Source: Streptosporangiales bacterium (lineage in GTDB: Bacteria; Actinomycetota; Actinomycetes; Streptosporangiales; Streptosporangiaceae). Taken from it: a stretch of 49,627 nucleotides of DNA. The notes beneath the pieces are model-generated. The model saw only the letters and a list, made by a program, of their open reading frames with translations, was not told where the DNA came from and did not search any database. Made by a program: the position numbers and the translations under genes. Position 1 is the first letter of the stretch. Every line of letters begins with the position of its first letter. The stretch spans positions 1 through 49,627 of the forward strand of contig WHSL01000016.1 in the NCBI GenBank assembly GCA_009380095.1, read 5' to 3'. This document shows positions 1-8,552 of this stretch, piece by piece.

Positions 1-1
1 C

Positions 2-553
2 AGGACCGGGATGCCGGTCGTGGTGAGCGGCCGGTTACGGATGCGCGCCTGGGCCGATCAGTCAGGGGCGCGCAGGTCCGCCCTCGAGGTGGAGGCCTTC
101 AGCGTCGGTCCCGACCTGAGCCGCGGCGTGGCGACCTTCCAACGCGCACCGGCCGGCGGCACCGGCTCCTCGCCCGACCCCAGGACGGCGGCGCGGGTCC
201 CGGCGGCCGTGCATGGCCCGTCCGCTGCGCATGGCCCGTCCGCTGCGCATGGCCCGTCCGCTGCGCATGGCCCGTCCGCTGCGCATGGCCCGTCCGCTGC
301 GCATGGCCCGTCCGCTGCGCAGGGCCCGTCCGCCGCGCAGGGCTCGCCGGATCAGAGCCCGGCCGCGCAGGATCCATACCCCGCGCATTGCCCGGCGGCC
401 GTGCAGGGTGCGGAGCGCGCGCCCGGCGCGGGGGCGGCGGTGGCCGAGGGCGAGGTCGCGCACGAGTGGAGGGAGGCCGGGATCGCCTCAGCCGGCTCGG
501 CGGGCACCCTCCGCCACGAGGCCCGCGATCAAGCCGATCCGAACGCCGCCTGA
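2..553 (+). CDS. ssb: Single-stranded DNA-binding protein, C-terminal part (5' end outside window)
   Basis: The reading frame is open from the first bases of the window, so the gene starts upstream; 183 residues are visible. The first 45 or so residues (MPVVVSGRLRMRAW, then VEVEAFSVG-like text and DLSRGVATF) match the last strands of the OB fold of actinobacterial SSB, which coats single-stranded DNA in replication and repair. After the OB fold comes a low-complexity tail in which the hexapeptide HGPSAA is repeated about six times, encoded by an 18-bp tandem array. The protein ends ...ADPNAA and lacks the acidic DDDIPF-type tip by which canonical SSB recruits partners. It may therefore be a paralogous SsbB-type protein rather than the main replicative SSB. 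The partner-binding role is family knowledge; the paralogue status is inferred. Confidence 0.75.
   Translation, partial: RTGMPVVVSGRLRMRAWADQSGARRSALEVEAFSVGPDLSRGVATFQRAPAGGTGSSPDPRTAARVPAAVHGPSAAHGPSAAHGPSAAHGPSAAHGPSAAHGPSAAQGPSAAQGSPDQSPAAQDPYPAHCPAAVQGAERAPGAGAAVAEGEVAHEWREAGIASAGSAGTLRHEARDQADPNAA
211..336 (+). repeat. 18-bp tandem repeat array inside the ssb tail
   Basis: Six perfect head-to-tail copies of GCATGGCCCGTCCGCTGC occupy 211-318, followed by one diverged copy at 319-336 and a decayed one after it. The unit is a multiple of three, so each copy adds six residues (H-G-P-S-A-A in the ssb frame) and copy number can change without a frameshift. Perfect identity between copies points to recent slippage expansion. 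Confidence 0.95.
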
Positions 554-1088
554 GCCCGGCGGGCCGAGGTCCGTCGGCGCGGGTTGTTGCTCGGTGCGGG
601 CCGTTGCGTGGTGGGGTCCGGCCGGTGCTGGAGGTCGCCATCCCGGGGTCCCGGTCCGTCCGGTGGAGCCGGCCGGACCGGGACCGCGCGACAGTGGCCG
701 ATGGGCTCACACCCAGGTGACGCCTCGCATCGATGCCGCTCCTTCCAGCTCGGGTTCAGCTCAGAGCTTGGGCAGGGCCGCCTGTTCGCATGTCGGGACA
801 TGCACGGGCCGGTCAGATCTGCCCCCCTCGGGAGACCCGGCGTGGGATCACGTTCCTACGCATCCCCCGGACACGTTCTCCCACGCGTTCCCCCAAGCGA
901 AACGTTAGCGCGAGGGCTTTGATCGCGCCCGGCGTTCCGCGTCTTTCCGGCCCAATCGGCGCAGAACCGGCTGACCAGCGGCGTGAGGCTTTCGGCAAAG
1001 GTAGCCGTTCCGGTGCCGAGATGCACTCGTCGCAACTATCGTGTTACGCATCGTGATCCAGTCGCCGGGGGCGCGGGGGTGGTCATCC
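554..1088. other. Intergenic region, no supported gene
   Basis: About 535 bases between the ssb stop and the GGDEF gene. Open frames exist on both strands but all are Arg/Pro/Ser-rich, lack third-position GC periodicity and a convincing ribosome binding site, and resemble nothing I know. I see no tRNA-like fold and no strong intrinsic terminator. The promoter of the GGDEF gene is presumably here but I cannot place it. Confidence 0.5.
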
Positions 1089-2411
1089 ATGACGGCGGCG
1101 CATCAAGCGGTGAAGGGTGATCCCGTCGCCGCACTGGTCCGCGGGCGCACCAAGCCGGCGGACTCGCATCCCATCCGCCTGCGGTCGTACGCGCTCGCAC
1201 TCGTCCTGATCGACGTCGTGCTGATCGCCCACTGGGCGACCGGCACCCGCTTCCGCACGGCCGACGTGCTCACCGCGCTCGCGCTGCTCGGTTGCGGCGC
1301 GGTCTGCATCGAGGCCACGCGGCGGCTCGGGGTGCCCGCGGGCGTCTCCCGCGACCTGCTCTCCGCGTGGTGGCTGCCGGCGGCGCTGCTGTTGCCGCCG
1401 CTCTACGCCGTGCTCATCCCGATCCCGGTCAACGTGCTGCTGCAGCTGCGGGTGCGGCGCACCCTGGTCATCCGGCGGGTGGTCAGCACCGCCGCCGTGG
1501 GCATCGCGGGGGCGACGGCCTCGGTGCTGTTCCACACGGTGGTGCCCGATCCGCTGACCGGTCCCATCGGCTGGCTCACCGGCGGGCCCGGGGTGTCCGC
1601 CGCAGTCGGCGCCGGGGTCGTCTTCACCGTGCTCAACACCGCGCTGGTGGCGGCCGCGGCGCACAGCGCCGTGCCGGACACCCGGTGGCGCGACGTGCTG
1701 TGGGACCAGGAGAGCCTGCTGCTGGACGTGGTGGAGCTGTGCGTGGGCGTGATGGTCGCGATCCTGTGCGCGCTCGGCACCCTGCTGCTGGTCCTGGCCC
1801 TCCCGCCGGTGATCCTGCTGCAGCGCAGCCTGCTGCACCAGCAGCTGCAGGCCGCCGCGCGGATGGACGCCAAGACCGGGCTGCTCAACGCCGCGGCCTG
1901 GCAGCGCGAGGCGGACATCGAGATATCGCACGAGCGCCGCGACGGCGACGCGGTCGCCCTGCTGATCCTCGACATCGACCACTTCAAGCAGGTCAACGAC
2001 ATGCACGGGCACCTGATCGGCGATCAGGTGCTGGCCGGTGTGGCGGCCACGCTGACCAATCAGCTACGGGCCGCCGACGTCGTCGGGCGCTTCGGCGGCG
2101 AGGAGTTCGTCGTGCTGCTGCCGCGCACCGATCTCGTCGAGGCGTGCCGCGTGGCGGAGCGGCTGCGCACGCAGATCGGGCGGATGGCGGTGCCGGCCGA
2201 GCACAGCACGGTCTCGATCACGGTCTCGGTGGGCGTGGCGCTGCTGCGCACCCACGGTGAGGACCTCATCGAGCTCCTCACCGCGGCGGACATGGCGCTC
2301 TACCGGGCGAAGGAGTCCGGGCGCGACCGGGTCTGCCTGCCCGGGCGCGGCGGCGATGGAGCGGCGGCGGAGCGGTTGACGGTCCAGTGGGGCGACGCCA
2401 CCGCAGGGTGA
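1089..2411 (+). CDS. Membrane-bound diguanylate cyclase (GGDEF domain)
   Basis: Predicted 440-residue protein that would condense two GTP into the second messenger cyclic di-GMP at the membrane. Residues about 33-250 hold five or six hydrophobic segments; a GGDEF domain spans about 258-420. It has the substrate motif LDIDHF (about 294-299), the active-site motif GGEEF at 336-340, and an intact inhibitory I-site R-A-A-D at 327-330, five residues before it, as in PleD. The enzyme is therefore probably active and product-inhibited. No EAL domain is present. I chose ATG 1089 over an upstream ATG at 1041 because family similarity to membrane-anchored cyclases begins after it; the upstream 16 codons look non-coding. 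In Streptomyces such proteins influence development; that role here is inference. Confidence 0.9.
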   Translation: MTAAHQAVKGDPVAALVRGRTKPADSHPIRLRSYALALVLIDVVLIAHWATGTRFRTADVLTALALLGCGAVCIEATRRLGVPAGVSRDLLSAWWLPAALLLPPLYAVLIPIPVNVLLQLRVRRTLVIRRVVSTAAVGIAGATASVLFHTVVPDPLTGPIGWLTGGPGVSAAVGAGVVFTVLNTALVAAAAHSAVPDTRWRDVLWDQESLLLDVVELCVGVMVAILCALGTLLLVLALPPVILLQRSLLHQQLQAAARMDAKTGLLNAAAWQREADIEISHERRDGDAVALLILDIDHFKQVNDMHGHLIGDQVLAGVAATLTNQLRAADVVGRFGGEEFVVLLPRTDLVEACRVAERLRTQIGRMAVPAEHSTVSITVSVGVALLRTHGEDLIELLTAADMALYRAKESGRDRVCLPGRGGDGAAAERLTVQWGDATAG

Positions 2412-2431
2412 CGGGGGAGATCGGCCCAGGT

Positions 2432-2460
2432 CTGTGGACGGCGTACCGCGTCGTCCACAG
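2432..2460 (+). terminator. Hairpin after the GGDEF gene
   Basis: Inverted repeat CTGTGGACG (2432-2440) and CGTCCACAG (2452-2460), a 9-bp perfect stem with an 11-base loop, 20 bases after the GGDEF stop. There is no T-run. The arms also read as DnaA-box-like sequences, so the hairpin may be incidental. Confidence 0.45.
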
Positions 2461-2488
2461 CGTCCCCCGGAAGGCGCATTTATCCACA
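2433..2488. promoter_or_regulatory. Cluster of three DnaA-box-like sites
   Basis: TTATCCACA at 2480-2488 is a perfect match to the DnaA box consensus TTATNCACA. TCGTCCACA at 2451-2459 and, on the other strand, CCGTCCACA (2441-2433) are close to the actinomycete form TTGTCCACA. All three lie within 56 bases of the intergenic region between the GGDEF and DUF4192 genes. The matches are read directly; binding is inferred. Confidence 0.45.
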
Positions 2489-2539
2489 GCCTGAGATTCC
2501 GCCCTTCGCGGGCCCGCACGCCCCGGCAGTGTGCGGTGC

Positions 2540-3646
2540 ATGACCGAACGACAGACCCCGGCCACACGGCCGATGATCCGCCTGAAGAGCCCCGTCGACG
2601 TGCTCGGCGCCGTGCCCTACCTGGTGGGCTACCACCCGGAGGACAGCGTCGTGATGCTCGCGCTGGATCCGGCCTCCGGGCGTGACGTGTTCACCATGCG
2701 AGCGGATCTGCCGCCCTCGGCGGCGCACGCCGGCGCCCTGGCCGCCTCGCTGACCGCCGCCGCCGTGCGCGAGGGCGCGGGCGCGGTGGTGCTCGTCGGC
2801 TACGGCCCCGGCCCGCGGGTGACGCCGGTGATCGATGGGCTGCGCTCGCGGCTGAGAGCCGTCGGCGTCTCCGTCGTCGACGCGCTGCGCGCCGAGGGCG
2901 GCCGCTTCTGGTCCTACGTGTGCGGCTCGGCCCACTGCTGCCCACCGCAGGGCACGCCCTACGACGCGGGCGCCACCCGGGTGGCGGCCACCGCGGCCTC
3001 CGCGGGCATGGTGGCGCTGCCCAGCCGCGCCGCCCTGGCCCGCAGCATCGCCCCCGCCGTGGGCGCGGTCCGGCAGCGGATGCGGGTGGCCACCGGGCGG
3101 GCCGAGCGGCGGCTGGTGCGGTTCACCGCGACCGGCGGCGGGGCCGGCCGGCTGACGGCGGAGGGCGACGCCAGCGTGCGGTCCGCCTATCGGCGGCACG
3201 CGGAGTCCGGGGGGTGGCTCGACGACCACGAGGTGGCCTGGCTGGGCCTGATGCTCACCTCCTTCCGCGTGCGCGACGTCGCCTGGGCCAACGTGGACGT
3301 GTTCGGGCCGCCGGTCGCCCTGCGGCTCTGGGCCGACGTGGTCCGCCGTGTCGACGGGGCCTATGTCGCGGCGCCCGCCTCCCTGCTGGCGTTCGCGGCC
3401 TGGCGCGCCGGCGACGGCGGCCTGGCGGGCCTCGCGGTCGACCGCGCCCTCACCGCCGACCCGGAGTACTCCATGGCCAAGCTCATCGGCGAGATGCTCA
3501 CGGCGGGCGTCCCACCCCGCGACCTCGCCCCGCTGGACCCGAAGAGCGTCGCCGAACACTACGAGGCCCGCCGCCCCCACCGAACGGCACCACCGATGCG
3601 AAAGGCCACCCGAGACGTGAGCCGCGGCCAGGACGCGACGGGGTGA
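2540..3646 (+). CDS. DUF4192 family protein
   Basis: A 368-residue protein. The N-terminus (IRLKSPVDVLGAVPYLVGYH, then PEDSVVMLAL) is the hallmark opening of DUF4192, a family of unknown function found almost only in Actinobacteria. The rest is rich in Ala and charged residues and includes a Cys-containing stretch around VCGSAHCCPPQG (about 130-141). No membrane segment or signal peptide is seen. The start is ATG 2540; an in-frame GTG lies at 2531 and no clear Shine-Dalgarno separates the two choices. It follows the GGDEF gene by 128 bases across the DnaA-box-like cluster, so co-transcription is not assured. No function is claimed. Confidence 0.85.
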   Translation: MTERQTPATRPMIRLKSPVDVLGAVPYLVGYHPEDSVVMLALDPASGRDVFTMRADLPPSAAHAGALAASLTAAAVREGAGAVVLVGYGPGPRVTPVIDGLRSRLRAVGVSVVDALRAEGGRFWSYVCGSAHCCPPQGTPYDAGATRVAATAASAGMVALPSRAALARSIAPAVGAVRQRMRVATGRAERRLVRFTATGGGAGRLTAEGDASVRSAYRRHAESGGWLDDHEVAWLGLMLTSFRVRDVAWANVDVFGPPVALRLWADVVRRVDGAYVAAPASLLAFAAWRAGDGGLAGLAVDRALTADPEYSMAKLIGEMLTAGVPPRDLAPLDPKSVAEHYEARRPHRTAPPMRKATRDVSRGQDATG

Positions 3647-3793
3647 GCGCCGGAAGCGCCGGGACGAAGCCATGCGTGGCGGCACGGGCATGCGAGGCGG
3701 GCGGGCATGCGCGGGGGACGGGAGCTGTGCGCGGGGGGTGTGCGAGATGTGCGGGGGCACGGAGCACTGTGCGTGACGCTCTAGGCTGGAGGC

Positions 3794-5458
<1,665 letters not shown>

Positions 5459-5503
5459 ACCGGCCGCCCCCGCCACCTCCGCGGGACGACCACCGCACGA
5501 ACC

Positions 5504-5553
5504 CGGGGAAGGACCACCGGAACTCGCCCAGGCGTCCGGAAGGTCCTTCCCCG
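5504..5553. terminator. Long hairpin terminator after ettA
   Basis: CGGGGAAGGACC (5504-5515) pairs perfectly with GGTCCTTCCCCG (5542-5553), and an inner stem CCGGA (5517-5521) pairs with TCCGG (5535-5539) after a small bulge. It lies between the convergent ettA and the small membrane protein gene and is symmetric, so it could stop transcription from both sides. No T-run follows, as is usual for actinobacterial terminators. Confidence 0.75.
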
Positions 5554-5669
5554 TGGCGGTCACCCAGCGCGATCTCGGGTGTCGATGGACCGGCACGCCG
5601 AATCCCGGTTCCCGGTTCGGTCCTGCGGTCGGCCGTGGCGAATCGTCGGCTGAGCCGGGTGGATGTCCG

Positions 5670-6077
5670 TCAGCTGCGGCGGATGACGGTGGCGGCGACG
5701 GCGTTGACGAGGACGATGCCGAGCCAGGCGATGCCGAGGCCGAGAACGCCCGCGTTGAGCGAGGCGAAGGCGGAGATCGGGATGGCCAGCACGAGGGACC
5801 AGCCGGCCACGGTCATCATCTGCCGGGCGGGCTGCACGTCGGCGCCCTGCGCGGCGATCCGCTCGTCGACCAGCCGGGAGATCTCCTCGCTTAGCTCCTC
5901 CGAGACGAACGGGCCCTCCGCCGAGACCGGCCGGCCCTCCGCGGAGACGCCGGCGCCCGCCGCCTGGGGGGTCGCACCGGCAGCCTGGGGGGCCGCGCCC
6001 GCGGGCGGGCCGGCCGGCTCCGGGGTGGCCGCCGTGGGGGCGGACTCGCCCTGGCGTTCGGATGTCGGCGAGGTCAT
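5670..6077 (-). CDS. Small membrane protein of unknown function
   Basis: A 135-residue protein. About the first 45 residues are Ala/Pro/Glu-rich and disordered, with imperfect repeats of PQAAGA and SAEG. An acidic amphipathic stretch follows (SEELSEEISRLVDERIAAQG), then two hydrophobic segments near the C-terminus (about 88-130), ending RRS. The start is ATG 6077, with GGAGG in cccggaggaccgcATG. The frame runs upstream to 6200 but crosses the 28-bp palindrome, so the longer form is unlikely. It is divergent from the MFS gene. I do not recognise the family. Confidence 0.65.
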   Translation of the reverse strand: MTSPTSERQGESAPTAATPEPAGPPAGAAPQAAGATPQAAGAGVSAEGRPVSAEGPFVSEELSEEISRLVDERIAAQGADVQPARQMMTVAGWSLVLAIPISAFASLNAGVLGLGIAWLGIVLVNAVAATVIRRS

Positions 6078-6107
6078 GCGGTCCTCCGGGATGGGTCGTG
6101 CCGGGGT

Positions 6108-6135
6108 CGGGCATCCGGCGGCCGCCGGATGCCCG
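6108..6135. promoter_or_regulatory. 28-bp perfect palindrome, candidate operator
   Basis: Two 14-base arms meet with no spacer: CGGGCATCCGGCGG and its exact complement CCGCCGGATGCCCG. It lies 31 bases upstream of the small membrane protein start and about 105 bases upstream of the MFS start, in the divergent region. Such symmetry fits a dimeric repressor site or a cruciform; no regulator is encoded next to it. Confidence 0.55.
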
Positions 6136-6240
6136 GCGCCATGGGGATTCTGCCACTGAAAGTCACGCTTGATCGTGGTTGTGACCGGATTGCCGCCCAC
6201 CCGATGATCGTCTCACTATATGGGCTTCTAGTATCAGAAT

Positions 6241-7419
6241 ATGGAAGTCACCTCCCGGCGCGCGTGGGGCATGCTGGCCCTGGCCGTGCTCGCGCAGGGC
6301 GTCGGCAGCGTGTACGCCTTCGGCCTCGCCTACCTGGTCCCGACGTTCCGCACCGAGCTCGGCGCCTCGCTGAGCACGGCCGGTCTGCTCGTCGGCGCAC
6401 CCAGCGCGGGACTGATGCTGGCCCTGGTGGCCTGGGGGGCACTCGCCGACCGGGTGGGGGACCGCCCGGTCATCACCGCCGGGCTGGCCGGCATGGGCAT
6501 ACTGCTCGGCTGCGCCTCCCTGGTGCACGACCCGCTGCCGCTCGGGCTGCTGCTCCTCGCCGCCGGCGCCGCGGGGGCGGCCGTGCACGCCGCCAGCGGG
6601 CGGGTGGTGCTGGGCTGGTTCAGCGCGCGGCGGCGCGGGCTGGCCATGGGCATCCGGCAGACCGGCCAGCCCGTCGGGGTGGCCGCCGCGTCGCTGCTGC
6701 TGCCGGCGGTCGCGGGCGCGGCCGGGCTGGGGGCCGCGCTGCTGGTTCCCGCGGTGCTGTCCATGGTGGCGGCGGTACTGACCGGGGTGCTGCTCCGGGA
6801 CCCGCCGCGCGCGCCCGTCACCGGTACCGCCCGGGCCGCCTCGCCGTACCGGTACGGCGCCATCTGGAGGGTGCACGGGGTCAGCGCGCTGATGGTGATC
6901 CCGCAGTTCGCCGTGTCCGGCTACAGCTTCGTGTTCCTCGTCGAGGCGCGGCACTGGGCGCCCGCGTCGGCGGGCGTGGTGCTCGCGGTGACCCAGTTCG
7001 CCGGGGCCGCGTCCCGGCTGCTCGCGGGCAGTTGGTCGGACCGGGTGGCGAGCCGGCTCGGCCCGCTGCGCATCGTCGCGGCGGTGAACGCGGTGACCAT
7101 GGCGTTGCTCGCGACCGCGACGGTGAGCGGGTCCGGTGTGGTGGTGCCGATGCTGCTGGCCGCCGCGGTCATCACGGTCAGTGGCAACGGGCTGGCGTTC
7201 ACGTCGGTGGCGGAGCTCGCCGGAAGCGCCTGGGCGGGACGGGCGCTGGGCATCCAGAACACCGGGCAGAACCTCACCGCGGCCGCCACCTCGGCGTCCA
7301 TCGGCGCCCTCATTGGCGCGGCCGGCTACGGCTGGGCGTTCGCCGCCGTCGTCGTCTTCCCCCTGCTGGCCGTCTTCCTCGTCCCCGTCGCCTCCGACCC
7401 CGTCCGCCACGCCCGCTGA
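6241..7419 (+). CDS. MFS transporter
   Basis: A 392-residue protein with about twelve hydrophobic segments, the usual size for a major facilitator. The loop between TM2 and TM3 carries the MFS motif as GALADRVGDRPVITAG (about 61-76), and the matching second-half loop reads AGSWSDRVASRLG. The early segment GSVYAFGLAYLVPTFRTELG resembles the CynX/NimT and monocarboxylate-type MFS group, but the substrate cannot be read from sequence. The ATG is preceded by unusually AT-rich DNA (tatgggcttctagtatcagaat) with no clear Shine-Dalgarno; this could hold the promoter and give a near-leaderless mRNA. Its partner across the palindrome is the small membrane protein. Confidence 0.85.
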   Translation: MEVTSRRAWGMLALAVLAQGVGSVYAFGLAYLVPTFRTELGASLSTAGLLVGAPSAGLMLALVAWGALADRVGDRPVITAGLAGMGILLGCASLVHDPLPLGLLLLAAGAAGAAVHAASGRVVLGWFSARRRGLAMGIRQTGQPVGVAAASLLLPAVAGAAGLGAALLVPAVLSMVAAVLTGVLLRDPPRAPVTGTARAASPYRYGAIWRVHGVSALMVIPQFAVSGYSFVFLVEARHWAPASAGVVLAVTQFAGAASRLLAGSWSDRVASRLGPLRIVAAVNAVTMALLATATVSGSGVVVPMLLAAAVITVSGNGLAFTSVAELAGSAWAGRALGIQNTGQNLTAAATSASIGALIGAAGYGWAFAAVVVFPLLAVFLVPVASDPVRHAR

Positions 7420-7481
7420 CGCCCGTCACCGGCCGCCGCGCCGAGACTCCCGCTCGCCTCCGGGATGTCAAGGAATCCGCG

Positions 7482-8376
7482 TCACTCCGGCCGCCACTTG
7501 GCGAACGCCTCCCGCACCTCCCGGGGAGCGTGGGCGAGGGCGGCGTCGTCGGGGTCGGCGGCGGTGACGTGCGGAAGGTGGACGAGGATGTCGAACGCGT
7601 CCAGCGGCTCACGTCCGCGTAGAACGCGCCGTTGCCCGCACGCTGCCGCGAAGCCGCCCGTACGGCCTCGGCGTCGCTCGGTGTGAGCCGGCGCAGGTCC
7701 GCCGCGAAGGCGCCGTCATGGCTCGCGTGCATGAGCCCGTCGAGGCTCCCGGCCTCGGGCGCCTCCATCGGCGCGAAGAGCCTGCCGTCGAAGAAGTCGG
7801 GGCCGACGTTGAGCTGCTCGCCGGTCCCCGAGGTCGCGCCGATGACGAGATAGTCCTCGCCGAGCCGTTCGGCCAGGGCCATGCCCATGGGCGTCGCCGC
7901 GGGCATCCCCGGTAGCGCGACCGGCCGGCGCTGGACGTGCCCGTTGTGCGCGGCGAGCACGATCCGGTCCTCCCGCCGCAGGATCCATTCGACGGTGTCC
8001 GCGATCGTGGCGTCGCGGTCGGCCACGACCGTCCGCTGGTCGCCGCGTGCCATCGCGCGCAGCGCCGTGTCGAGGCGCATCGTGACGCGCAAGGTGTGGA
8101 GCGCCCGTTCGTACGCCTCGGCCGTGCCGCGGCCGATGTGGTCCATGCGCCGGCCCGTCATGTGCGCGGCGAGATCCGCGAGCCCGGCCGTCAGGGCGTT
8201 CGCCCGCTCCCCGGTGCGAGCTTCGCGTACGCGGCGAGCGCCGCGGGCGCGGTGAACGCGGAGTCCGCCGCGAACGCCGCCGCCGTCTCCCGAAGACCCG
8301 GGTCGATCGGGAACTCGGGATCCGCCTCCGCCAGGTACGCCGCCACGGCGTCCAGACCGGTCAGCAAGGAGACCAT
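7482..8376 (-). pseudogene. Erythromycin esterase family pseudogene, 5'-truncated with two frameshifts
   Basis: Three frames read in order on the minus strand give one continuous erythromycin-esterase-like C-terminal half. 8376-8209 encodes LLTGLDAVAAYLAEADPEF to AYAKLAPG. From about 8209 to 7605 it encodes ALTAGLADLAAHM, ILRREDRIVLAAHNGHVQRR, GEDYLVIGATSGTGEQLN and ASHDGAFAADLRRL. From about 7604 to the TGA at 7482 it encodes LDAFDILVHLPHVTAADPDD to FAKWRPE. Both shifts equal one missing base; the first is in a C-run at 8209-8212. The N-terminal catalytic part of the family is absent. The family hydrolyses macrolide lactones or related esters. Either shift could be a sequencing error, but the 5' truncation would remain. 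Confidence 0.75.
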
Positions 8377-8548
8377 CGACTCGGTCGGCTACCGGCAGGG
8401 GGTCCTCTGGCTCGACCCGGACGAGCTGGCGGAGCTGGCCGGCGAGCTGCGGGCCGTGCTGGCCGCCCGTGCCGGCAACGGGCCCGGCCCCGGCCGCGAG
8501 CCCCACCTGATGAGCCTGATCCTCTTCCCGGCCGGCGAAGAGGGCTGA
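8369..8548 (+). pseudogene. C-terminal fragment of a winged-helix-type regulator
   Basis: The frame ending at TGA 8546-8548 encodes about 60 residues, SKETIDSVGYRQGVLWLDP then DELAELAGELRAVLAARAGN and PHLMSLILFPAGEEG. This has the coding character of the C-terminus of an ArsR/winged-helix regulator common in actinomycetes. No start codon or DNA-binding domain precedes it; upstream the frame is antisense to the esterase pseudogene. It is most simply the tail of a gene whose 5' part was deleted. Family assignment is from memory of similar tails and is tentative. Confidence 0.45.
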
Positions 8549-8552
8549 CGGC

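Noticed and set aside
211-336. Repeat array as a CRISPR
   Set aside because: Units are contiguous with no unique spacers, and the array is in frame within a coding tail.
554-1088. Several 60-110 codon frames on both strands
   Set aside because: None has a ribosome binding site, codon bias or recognisable text.
2433-2488. DnaA boxes as the chromosomal origin
   Set aside because: Only three sites, no AT-rich unwinding region and no dnaA/dnaN/rpmH neighbours.
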